Source of the DNA: Planctomycetota bacterium
Lineage (GTDB): Bacteria > Planctomycetota > J058 > JAJDCP01
Direction of reading: 5' to 3'
Length of the DNA: 64,000 nucleotides
Assembly: GCA_029260765.1 (NCBI GenBank)
Contig: JAJDCP010000062.1
Location: 54,096-118,095 of the forward strand
Position numbers and translations under genes: made by a program. Shown here one piece after another: positions 42,340-50,000 of this stretch; within the stretch, counting starts at the first letter, position 1, and the number at the start of each line of letters is the position of its first letter. Under the pieces are notes generated by a model. It searched no databases, was not told the origin of the DNA, and was given only the letters and a program-made list of their open reading frames with translations.

Positions 42340-42507
42340 ATGGCGGTCATTCGACTCGACTTCTACCTGGCGGCCATTGAGGTCAGCCAGGCGCAGTTTA
42401 CCGCCGCGATGGGCGTGGAGAACCCGTCGGGTTTCAAACAGCTCAGGGTCGCCTGCGCAGTGCAGCCATGCCCAGTCCCAAGCGATCGAAATAGGTTCTT
42501 GCTTTGA
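42340..42507 (+). pseudogene. FGE-sulfatase (formylglycine-generating-like) domain fragment
   Basis: A 55-codon frame in which 42352-42447 encodes RLDFYLAAIEVSQAQFTAAM, then GVENPSGFKQ. This matches the FGE-sulfatase signature F-Y-(I/L)-x-x-x-E-V-T-x-x-Q-(Y/F)-x-x-x-M-G-x-N-P-S-x-F. A full domain needs about 200 more residues, so it is a relic. It overlaps the end of the SnoaL-like gene on the other strand. Confidence 0.6.
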
Positions 42508-42853
42508 CGATGCGACCAGCTTTGATATCGAGAAAGTCGCAGCCCGGCAGCGCGATCGGGCGTTTCAGAACAGGCAGAAGCCCACGCATCATCCATTGCA
42601 GGGAACAACGGGTCATGCCCGCAGGATCGGCAGTGCCGTGGATGGGAGCCCCCATGACCTCAAAGCTGAGATTGGGAACCAGGCGGGCCAGGCGGGCGAT
42701 CATTTTGGGAATCCCCGCATACTCCACCACCCCATACCAGGGATCCTCGTAGCTGCCCGAGGGATGGAAGCAAGACTGCACCAAAAGGCCATTAGCGGTG
42801 TGCCAGCCGGGAATCCAGCTCTCCTGGATCAATTTCTCGATCGTTGTGTCCAT
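42443..42853 (-). CDS. SnoaL/NTF2-like protein
   Basis: A 136-residue cone-shaped-barrel (NTF2/SnoaL) protein: an N-terminal helix (IEKLIQESWIPGWHTAN), the typical GSYEDPWYG turn, the helix GIPKMIARLARLVPNLSFEVMG, and C-terminal strands ending GCDFLDIKAGRIVKARTYFDRLG, which match the SnoaL consensus G-x-x-x-x-x-x-x-x-G-x-I-x-x-x-x-x-Y-x-D. Ligand or reaction is unknown; relatives are small isomerases or cyclases. It lies within debris that splits the IS91-like transposase and may be a passenger. Confidence 0.75.
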   Translation of the reverse strand: MDTTIEKLIQESWIPGWHTANGLLVQSCFHPSGSYEDPWYGVVEYAGIPKMIARLARLVPNLSFEVMGAPIHGTADPAGMTRCSLQWMMRGLLPVLKRPIALPGCDFLDIKAGRIVKARTYFDRLGLGMAALRRRP

Positions 42854-42869
42854 GGTTCTCCTAGCTCGG

Positions 42870-43201
42870 TCTCAAGACGTGAGGTCAGATAATGGCCGGC
42901 GCCTGGCGGCCCGGCTGTTCTCAGGGGGACAATGCGGTCCCGGTCGCCGCTGAGCAGCAACGTGGGAGCGCTGATCTGCTCGAGCCGCTCGGCGATCAAA
43001 AAAACCCGCCCCGCGTCCGCTTGAGCCGCCCAGCCGAGGGCGGGAGGCCGCGTCCAGATGCAGGGCGAGACCGCCGTCGACCGCCAGGACGCCCAGGGTC
43101 AGCCTACCCCAAACCCAGCCTTGTTCCCGCGCCAAATCTTCGAGATCGATCGAGGCGACCGAAGTCTGGCGGACTACCAGCGTCTCGGTGTTTGCTTGCA
43201 T
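42870..43201 (-). pseudogene. Alpha/beta-hydrolase remnant
   Basis: A start region (MQANTETLVVRQTSV) is in one frame, while LIAERLEQISAPTLLLSGDR plus DRIVPL, a typical strand 6-7 region of an alpha/beta hydrolase, and a later GAGHYLTSRLE with the catalytic-His-like GH are in another. A run of seven A/T bases near 42998-43004 is a probable frameshift site. The nucleophile region is missing. Confidence 0.6.
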
Positions 43202-43312
43202 CGTCACCTCAACCTCCCTACGCAAACTACATCATGCCCGTTGACGCCTTCGCCAGCAACGAATCATGGCGAGGATCAGCCGCTCGTTGAGATCTTGGAG
43301 TTTGGGAGTGCC

Positions 43313-43490
43313 CCTCGATAAAGCGGGTGCAGAGCACAGTAGTAGCGCACCTGGTGACGGCCGTTGTGGAACACGTGGGCGAGGAGAGCGTCGATGAAGT
43401 CGGTGACGGCGAAGACCTCGAAGTTGCGCTCGAGGAGACCGTGGCGTTTTTTGGCCCGGAAGATGACCCTGGCCCGGACCGGCTCATGGA
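43313..43490 (-). pseudogene. IS91-like transposase, N-terminal/central fragment
   Basis: Reverse-strand translation gives RARVIFRAKKRHGLLERNFE, then VFAVTDFIDALLAHVFHNGRHQVRYY and HPLYRG. The RH-Q-V-R-Y-Y segment matches the G-x-H-x-V-R-Y-(Y/H)-G region that precedes the C-terminal domain of IS91/IS801-type transposases. It ends in a stop after about 12 more codons. The C-terminal part lies about 1 kb farther along the same strand (41882-42277). Confidence 0.5.
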
Positions 43491-43851
43491 GCTTGCCCGC
43501 CTCGTGGAGGGGATGCCGGAATACCTAGCACAAGACCTTGCGCAACCGGGACCGACGATCAGCGGGAATACGCACGGAGGCGTCGAGGTTAAAACCGCTA
43601 TGGGGCCAGCCCATGGTTCACATTGGGTCCGGCACCCAAAGCCAAACCCCGCAGGCCGGGAGGCGTGCGGGGTTCAGAGCATCGATGTGGGGTGGACAGC
43701 TTTCGAACTGGATTGGTGGGATTCCCTCGCCACCTCCTGGCACCTGCAGCCTGACCCGGCTCGCCCGTTCACGAAGCTCCAACCTCGTCCCTTGGAAACC
43801 TGGACGGATTCCGACAAGATATGGCTGGCATCAAACAAGGAGCCAGCTCAC

Positions 43852-44091
43852 ATGATCAGAGAGTACATCGACCGTGCCCTGCGGAACGCCAGCTACGACA
43901 AATTGGCGGATGGAACTTTCGTCGGCGAGGTAGATGGTCTGCAGGGAGTCCTGGCGTCAGCCTCTACATTGGAAGAGTGTCGCGATCAGTTGGCGGAAGT
44001 CATCGAGGAGTGGGTCCTTGTTCGCGTATCTCGTGGTCTTGCCGTGCCGCCAGTTGATGGCGTGGTCGTCAAAGTCACTGCTGACAGCTGA
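43852..44091 (+). CDS. hicB: HicB-family antitoxin
   Basis: A 79-residue protein with the HicB pattern: MIREYIDRALRNASYDKLAD, GTFVGEVDGLQGVLASASTL, then EECRDQLAEVIEEWVLVRVS. The T-F-x-G-E-V-x-x-x-x-G-V-x-A-x-x-x-T-x-E-E-C core is typical. It is the partner of the HicA toxin that starts in its stop codon (TGATG). AGGAG lies nine bases before the ATG. The frame stays open upstream to 43327, but that part is antisense to transposase debris and is excluded. No DNA-binding C-terminal domain is visible, so autoregulation may use another region. Confidence 0.85.
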   Translation: MIREYIDRALRNASYDKLADGTFVGEVDGLQGVLASASTLEECRDQLAEVIEEWVLVRVSRGLAVPPVDGVVVKVTADS

Positions 44092-44309
44092 TGCCTGCCT
44101 GGGGACCGTGCTCCCGCCGCGTGCTGATCTGTGGACTCCGCAACTTGGGATTTGAAGGTCCTCTGTCTGGAGGACGCCACCAATTCATGTTGCGTGGAGA
44201 TGTCGTTGCGACCATTCCCAATCCCCATGGTTCTGATATCGGAATCGGCCTGCTGGCCAGAATTCTGCGCCAAGCAGGCGTATCCAGGGAGGAATGGGCG
44301 TCGGTCTGA
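44091..44309 (+). CDS. hicA: HicA-family mRNA interferase toxin
   Basis: A 72-residue HicA toxin, a double-stranded-RNA-binding-fold mRNA interferase. LICGLRNLGFEGPLSGGRHQ leads into the catalytic His (His30) in the conserved G-G-x-H-x-F motif, and ATIPNPHGSDIGIGLLARIL and QAGVSREEW complete the domain. The ATG overlaps the hicB stop by one base. The order hicB-hicA is the less common arrangement but is known. The toxin should cleave mRNA when HicB is lost. Confidence 0.88.
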   Translation: MPAWGPCSRRVLICGLRNLGFEGPLSGGRHQFMLRGDVVATIPNPHGSDIGIGLLARILRQAGVSREEWASV

Positions 44310-44425
44310 TCTAACAGTAAGTGGATTCGAACCGCAAGACCCAAGGAGCCATGCGGCCTTCAGGCCAAATGCAGCGACAGCATGATGGATCGGCACACGC
44401 GTTCGAACCGTGCTGAGCTAAGGAG

Positions 44426-44474
44426 AAGGCCCGCTTCACAGCGGGCCTTCACAAATCGCATCGGAGTGATTGGA
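44426..44474 (-). repeat. Duplicated tRNA-Pro 3' end and terminator (attachment-site-like)
   Basis: GCATCGGAGTGATTGGA (44458-44474) is identical to 45317-45333, the 3' end of the tRNA-Pro gene. The adjoining hairpin AAGGCCCGC-TTCACA-GCGGGCCTT (44426-44449) parallels the terminator hairpin behind the intact tRNA. The DUF433/DUF5615 module lies exactly between the two copies. Confidence 0.75.
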
Positions 44475-44543
44475 TAGCTTTCGAACTGCCTTGGTGTCCT
44501 TCCCGACCGCCGTGCTGGGGATCGCGGCGTGATCCCTGGAGCG

Positions 44544-44888
44544 TCAACGAATCCGCAGTCGTCCACGTTGGTAGACAGAGAACCGTCCGGACAGATCGGC
44601 TGCATGATTCGTGAAGATCTCCTCGACGACAGCGAGCTTTGCCCCGATGCGAGCTTCTTCGAGTCGCAGCAACAGCACCCCGGCGTGGCTCTGCTTGCTG
44701 AGATAGACCAGCTCACCAAAGTCCTTGTCCATGGTGATGACCAGGCGTCTATCGGCACTGGCTCGGCTGAGGATCTCGTCGTCGGGCAACCTTGGGTCGA
44801 GATCCTGTACGCGCAGAACGTCGTGCCCACGCATCACGAGCCACTCCTCGATCGACTTCCCAACACCCAGGTCGACGAGGATCTTCAA
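44544..44888 (-). CDS. DUF5615 (PIN-like, Mut7-C type) toxin
   Basis: A 114-residue PIN-like protein of the DUF5615 family. MKILVDLGVGKSIEEWLVMR opens with the first acidic residue (Asp6), and RLVITMDKDFGELVYLS carries Asp54 and Asp56. RVQDLDPRLPDDEILSRAS holds more conserved acidic residues. The start codon is TTG, overlapping the TGA of the upstream DUF433 gene (TTGA). DUF433 + DUF5615 pairs are known from many bacteria as toxin-antitoxin-type modules, the DUF5615 half being the predicted RNase. Confidence 0.85.
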   Translation of the reverse strand: MKILVDLGVGKSIEEWLVMRGHDVLRVQDLDPRLPDDEILSRASADRRLVITMDKDFGELVYLSKQSHAGVLLLRLEEARIGAKLAVVEEIFTNHAADLSGRFSVYQRGRLRIR

Positions 44889-45124
44889 GCCGTGCTACCA
44901 GCGATGGGAAAGACCTTCTCTTCCGCAACGCGATCCGCTGCGTACGCGAGCACCGCTCGAATGTCCTCGGCTTCCAGCTCCGGATACTCTTGGAGGAGTT
45001 CCGCCTCGGGAACTCCAGCAGCCAAGGCTCGGAGGATCTGTTCGACACTGATCCGCAATCCCCGAATGGTCGGTTTTCCAGCTAATAGCCCTGGGACAAC
45101 TGTGATACGGCCTCTATCTTCCAT
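44885..45124 (-). CDS. DUF433 antitoxin
   Basis: A 79-residue DUF433 protein. The family signature GRITVVPGLLAGKPTIRGLR, followed by ISVEQILRALAAGVPEAELL and QEYPELEAEDIRAVLAYAADR, contains a winged-helix DNA-binding domain, so it should regulate its own promoter. GAGGAGCGGTC stands before the ATG; earlier in-frame codons upstream lack a ribosome site and are rejected. It is coupled to the DUF5615 toxin by a TTGA overlap. Confidence 0.88.
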   Translation of the reverse strand: MEDRGRITVVPGLLAGKPTIRGLRISVEQILRALAAGVPEAELLQEYPELEAEDIRAVLAYAADRVAEEKVFPIAGSTA

Positions 45125-45283
45125 GACCGCTCCTCGCACTGTGGAATGCAATTGGATTCTACCCGAAGACGAAGAGACTTGTTGGATTCGAACTCCGAGA
45201 TCCGTCCCAAACGGCGGTCTCTCAGGGTTTCCAAAGAATGACGGATTCTGTGAGAGATACTGTCCGGACGGCGAAGCCAAGGA

Positions 45284-45309
45284 AAAGGCCCGCCAACAGG
45301 CGGGCCTCC
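45284..45309 (-). terminator. Rho-independent terminator of tRNA-Pro
   Basis: AGGCCCGCC and GGCGGGCCT pair perfectly around AACA (45286-45307). Read on the minus strand, TTTT follows directly. It lies just after the tRNA 3' end. Confidence 0.8.
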
Positions 45310-45319
45310 TTCATTTGCA

Positions 45320-45393
45320 TCGGAGTGATTGGATTCGAACCAACGACCTTCTGACCCCCAGTCAGACGCGCTACCAAGCTACGCTACACTCCG
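45320..45393 (-). tRNA. tRNA-Pro (anticodon GGG)
   Basis: The minus strand folds as a full cloverleaf: acceptor CGGAGTG / CACTCCG, D-arm containing GCTTGGTAGCGC, anticodon stem TCTGA / TCAGA with loop CTGGGGG (anticodon GGG), and T-arm GTTCGAATCC. A discriminator A follows; CCA is not encoded. It is the only tRNA seen. Its 3' end is duplicated at 44458-44474, marking an integration-site-like arrangement. Confidence 0.93.
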
Positions 45394-45709
45394 GATCGGA
45401 CCCCAGGAGGATAGCGACAGCCACCAGAAGTGCAAGCCTTTTCCTGCGTATGATGGTCATACGCATGACCTCTGCCATACACCGACGTATGGCTCGCTGT
45501 AGACCCGCCAGATCAGCGGTCGAAATCACGCGGGCCGGGGTGTGGCTTCCCGGCCATCGAGTCCCGGCCAGGTTTCCGACGCCCTCCGCATGAAATCCAT
45601 AAATCATTACGAATACAACACCTAGGTCGACTCAAAGAAAATTTGAATATCCCCGGCACGGTCCTTGCACCCATGGTCTCTCGTCAGCATTTCCCGGGGG
45701 GAACCATAC
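45394..45709. other. Intergenic region with an 8-bp palindrome
   Basis: 316 bases upstream of the tRNA and of the Peptidase-MA-like gene. GCGTATGA-TGG-TCATACGC at 45446-45464 is a perfect 8-bp inverted repeat and could be an operator. No coding frame with a ribosome site is seen. Confidence 0.5.
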
Positions 45710-46930
45710 GTGCGCCACGGACTCGGAATCGTCACTCTGCTCATTTTCCTGCTCGCACCCGCCCAGGCCGACCTGCCCCGCAAGATCGAGTCTCGCCAGG
45801 CGAAGGCCTTCGACGACGCTGGCGACGCGCTCTACAAGCTCGGCCGCTTCTGCGTCAAGAACCGCGCCTACGACGAGGCCCGCGAGCAGTTCGAGCTCGG
45901 TCTCGAGCTTGCCCCTGAGCACAGCAAGCTGCAGAAGGCACTGGCCGACCTGGACGATGAAGCGGGCGAGCCGAAGAAGAGCTTCGCCGAGAAGTACCCT
46001 GAAGAGTGCTTCGAGGCGCACCGGGAATGCGGGGACGAGCTGGTCGAGCTGATCGCTTTCCTGGAAGAAGAAGGCTACCACGAGCTCGCGTCGATCCGCC
46101 GCAGCCAGCTCGAGGGCCTGTTCACCGCCGTCGACGCCCGCTTCCCCACCCTGCTGAGCCCCGAATCGCGGGAGCTGTTCATCGGCCAGAGCCGTGAAGG
46201 CCAGGAGTGGAAGTTGACGCTGTGCTCGAAGTACTACGACTTCTTCTCGAACGGCGATGCGAAGGAAGTGGCTGACTACGCCATGGCCATGGACCTCATG
46301 TACGAGAACTACTGTGACATCTTCAAGTACACCGAGATGCCCCGCGCCGCCTTCCCCGTCCTGCTCTACGCCAACCAGCAGCAGTTCATGAGCGCCACCG
46401 GTATGGGTCCCACCACCGGCGGTTTCTATGACGGCTCAAGGATTGTGGGATTCCACGGCGGCCTGCACGGACTGTCGGTGCTCGAGGTGCTCTTCCACGA
46501 AGGCACCCACCAGTTCCAGGGCCTGATCCTCGGACAGAACATGTGGGGCGCCCAGACCTGGTTCATCGAAGGCCTGGCGGTCTACTTCGAAGCCAGCAAG
46601 ATCCAGGGCAAGAAGCTGAAGACCGGGCAGATCCCTCGCGAACGGCTCAACTCACTGAAGCGCGGTCTGCGGGCTGATGCCTACACCTCGCTGCGCGATC
46701 TGATCCGCCTCGAGCAGTCACAGTTCACCGGCTACCACTACGCCCACGGCTGGGCACTGGTCTACTTCTTCGTGCATGGCGCCAAAGGCGGCCGCGAGCG
46801 CTTCGTCGACTACTTCACCCGGGTGCAGAACGGCACCTACGAAGGCGTCGCCACCTTCGAGGAGATCTTCGACAAGCCGATCGAAGAGATCGAAGCAGCC
46901 TGGAAGGACTTCGTGCTCGGCCTGCAATAA
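45710..46930 (+). CDS. Exported Peptidase-MA-like metallopeptidase with TPR-like N-terminus
   Basis: About 406 residues. A signal peptide (GLGIVTLLIFLLAPAQA) precedes a helical TPR-like region (AFDDAGDALYKLGRFCVKNR, YDEAREQFELGLELAPEHSK). The zinc site is LFHEGTHQFQG (HExxH), with a downstream WFIEGLAVYFEAS (E-G-x-A) as in the gluzincin-like Peptidase_MA/DUF1570 family. The C-terminus (YHYAHGWALVYFFVHGAKGG) fits the same family. It probably cleaves peptides outside the cytoplasm. The start is GTG after GGGGGG. It is a close relative in architecture of the gene at 55051-56406. Confidence 0.82.
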   Translation: MRHGLGIVTLLIFLLAPAQADLPRKIESRQAKAFDDAGDALYKLGRFCVKNRAYDEAREQFELGLELAPEHSKLQKALADLDDEAGEPKKSFAEKYPEECFEAHRECGDELVELIAFLEEEGYHELASIRRSQLEGLFTAVDARFPTLLSPESRELFIGQSREGQEWKLTLCSKYYDFFSNGDAKEVADYAMAMDLMYENYCDIFKYTEMPRAAFPVLLYANQQQFMSATGMGPTTGGFYDGSRIVGFHGGLHGLSVLEVLFHEGTHQFQGLILGQNMWGAQTWFIEGLAVYFEASKIQGKKLKTGQIPRERLNSLKRGLRADAYTSLRDLIRLEQSQFTGYHYAHGWALVYFFVHGAKGGRERFVDYFTRVQNGTYEGVATFEEIFDKPIEEIEAAWKDFVLGLQ

Positions 46931-46957
46931 CACACAACGATCCACCCCTCTGAACCC

Positions 46958-46984
46958 CCGGCGGCTGCGTTGGCCGCCGGTTTT
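46958..46984 (+). terminator. Rho-independent terminator
   Basis: CCGGCGGC-TGCGTTG-GCCGCCGG followed by TTTT, 28 bases after the stop of the peptidase gene. It may also end the convergent kinase gene, but the T-tract favours the + strand. Confidence 0.85.
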
Positions 46985-47010
46985 ATGTTGTTGGGGGTAT
47001 GCGAACCCGG

Positions 47011-50000
47011 CTAGTCCGGCCCAAAGTCTTCGAACAGCTTCTGGAAAGCCTCGAGCTCACGCAGGCCATCGAAGTCGGGACTGACATCGCGCATGTACTG
47101 GAAGTCCCCGTGCAACCGTTCCAGCTCAGCTTTCAAAACCGGGTCGGGCCTCTCCGCCAGGGCCGCCAGCCCCTCGTAGACATCACGCTCGAGCAGGTTC
47201 AGGTAGGCCTCCAGCCAGATCAGCGCCTGCTCTTGCAACGCGCCCGCCAGCTCGGGCTCCTGCCGACTTGCCAGGTTGGCGACAGCGGCGGCGCGCGCCA
47301 TAGTGTCCCTGTCGCCGCGCTCGGCTCGTCCCGCAAAGACCTGCTTGAAGGCGACGCTCGCATCGAGCCAGCGCCGCCGGTCGATGAGCAACTCGGCGAA
47401 CCGCAGCCAGCCGGCGCGGTCCTCCGGCGCGCGCGTTCCCTCCAACCAGCCGAGCGCACTCTGCTGCAGGGCGATGCGCCGCCCCAACCCCTCGTACCCA
47501 GCCCGGTCGGACACCTCGGCGGCAGCGTGCAGCTGCGCTGCCTCGTGGAGAAGAGCGGTTGCGGTCTCGATGGCTCCCTGTTGCTCGGCACGGGAGCTCA
47601 GGCGCTCCAAACAATCGACCGCCCCGGCCAGGGCCGCAAAGCTGCCGGGCCGTTCCTCGAGCAAGCCCTGGAAGGTGGCGTACGCTTCGAGGTAGAGCTG
47701 CTCGGCAGCTGCCTCCTCGTGCCGCAGGTAGGCCACCCCCGCCTGGCGTACTCGGAGCGCAGCGGCCTCACAGCGCACGGCGAAGCCTCCGCCCGCGGCC
47801 TCGATGAGGGCGCGCGCCTGGACCAGACTCGACTCTGCTGCAGCGGCAGTGCCGCGACTCAGCTGTACGTCACAGACATGGCGCAGGTTGGTAGCCAACG
47901 CCAAGCTCGAGGCCGCACCATCCAACCATGGCTGCCGCAAGTGGCAGGCTTCCTGCAGCCGTCCTAAGGCCACTTCGAGCTCGCCCGCCTGATGCGCGAG
48001 CAGGCCCAGCTTCTCTTCGACACGCGCGACCTGCAGAGCGCGCACAGCTCCAGCCGGCAAGCCCTGCAGACAAGCCCACGCACGCTCGAGAAACTCCCGG
48101 GCCTGCTGCGGCCGGGCCTGCATGCCAGCCAGCTCGCCCTGCAGCCGCAGGCTCTCGGCGAGACCCAGACGCAGGTCTACAAAGCTCGAATCGGCCGGCA
48201 ACAGCGCGGCGAACAAGCCGGCGGCCTCGGCGCCGCTCTCGGACGCGAGCTGCATCGAGCCCGCGCGCCATTGCTGACGGGCCAGCAAAAGCAACGCTTC
48301 GCCGTGCGCGGCCCCGTCGCGTTGCTGCCCGGTAGCCTGCCAGCCCTCCCGGCTGCGAAGCACCGCCTCTTCGGCGAGCTGGCGGGCGGCGTCGCGCTCT
48401 CCAGCCTGGCTGGCCTGGGCAGCCAGCTGTTGGAGCACCCGGCACAGCACCTGGTTGGCGAAGATGGGTTGGCCCAGCTCTTCGCGCGCTTGCAGCACCT
48501 CGAGACGAGCCGCCTCAAGGTCCGCTCGGGCATCCGCGGGCCGGCCCGCGGCCTGGAGAGCCTCAGCCCGCACGCGCAGGCTGTTGGCACGATCGCGTCG
48601 GGAGCTCGGTGGGGACTGCCCCTGGCTGCTGTCCAGCAGCCGCAACGCCTCCTCGGCAGACAGCAGAGCCTTCGCAGGCTGATCGCTGGCGAGCCACAGC
48701 AGGCTCTGCAGGCGGTGCGCCATGGCGAGGCTCTCGAGCGCTTCGCGCCCCGCCCTCAGATAACTGGCCCCCGTGAGCAGGCCGATGCTGCGCTCGACAG
48801 CCTCCCGCGCCCGGGTTTGCGCGCCCAGCTCGAACCAGGTCGCCGCCATCCTGGTCAGCAGACGGCCCAGATTGTACGCGTGCTGTGCGGCTTCAGGCCG
48901 CTGTGCCAGCAGCATCTCACGCAAGACCAGGGCTTCTTCCAGGTGCGCGCGTTGCTGCGGATGCTCGCCCGAGAGCCAGAAGACCACGGCCAGATTCTCA
49001 TGGAGGTCGGCGCGCAGTAGCGGACTGTGGAAATTCGTCGGCCGTCCCTGCTGAAAGCCGTCGAGCCGTGCGAGTCCTTCTTGAAGGCACGGCAGCGCTG
49101 CGCGAGGCCGCCCCAGGTCGAGCAATACGTTTCCCTGCACCAGCAGAGCATGAATCAGCTCGAGAGTTGGAAGAGGATCATCGGGTGCCTGCGCAGACAG
49201 TGTGCGGCGCAGCTCGACGCATTGGGCAGTGGCCTCGAGCCCGGCCTGATAGGAGCCCGTGTCCCGCCGGGCCAACGCCGTCGCCAGCAGGGCGTGCGCG
49301 ATCGCGCGCTCGAGCTGCACAGAGGGGAGCCCGGCGCCACGCAAGCCACGCAGGCTGGCCAGCGCCGCCTCCAGATCGGACCGGGCCCGATCCAACTGGC
49401 CCAGGATGCGGCGGCACTCGCCGGCATCGACCCGGCAGACGTTGATGTGCAGCTCAAGCTCGGGCCCTGGCTCGAGCGCGCGCAGCGCCTCTCCCACACG
49501 CAACGCGGCCTGCAACTCAACCAGGGCAGAGTCGAGCGCCACCTCGTTGTGTAACAGGTACCCGGCGATCTGGCGGCGCGCCTCCAGCTCTGCCAGGCTC
49601 GGCTGGCCCGATTGTTGGTTGACCGCTCGCAGGCGGCGCCAATGGTCGATGACATCGGCGTACAGCAACCCGTAGGCGCGCATCGCGGGAGCATCGCCGA
49701 TCTCGAACCGCAACACGGTCCGCCAGCGGTTGGTGAAGTCGCTCAAGGCCTGGCGCGCGATCGCGTCGTTGGCCTCGGCGCGCTGTTTCTGCTCGCGCGT
49801 TCGCACGCGCTCCCCTTCGAGTAGCGCCATCCCGCCACCCAAGCTCAGGAACAGCAGCCCGAGCGCGACTCCTAGAACGCCCCGCAGGCGCCGCCGCGCG
49901 CGGCGTTCCCGCTGCTGCTTGAGCCGTGCGGCCTCGATCGCCCGCCGCAGCTCGAGCCCTTCCCGGTCGTCGGAGGGCAGGCGCCCCGCCTGGGAAGCTG

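Noticed and set aside
42872..43225. An intact 117-residue protein.
   Set aside because: Its second half loses the alpha/beta-hydrolase sequence, which continues in another frame; it is listed as a pseudogene.
43327..43851. A possible N-terminal half of a 254-residue protein ending in HicB.
   Set aside because: The upstream part is antisense to the IS91-like fragment; a ribosome site and HicB homology start only at 43852.
44323..45193. GGATTCGAAC (T-arm-like) sequences at 44323-44332 and 45184-45193 as extra tRNA genes.
   Set aside because: No acceptor, D- or anticodon arms surround them; they are at most decayed tRNA fragments.
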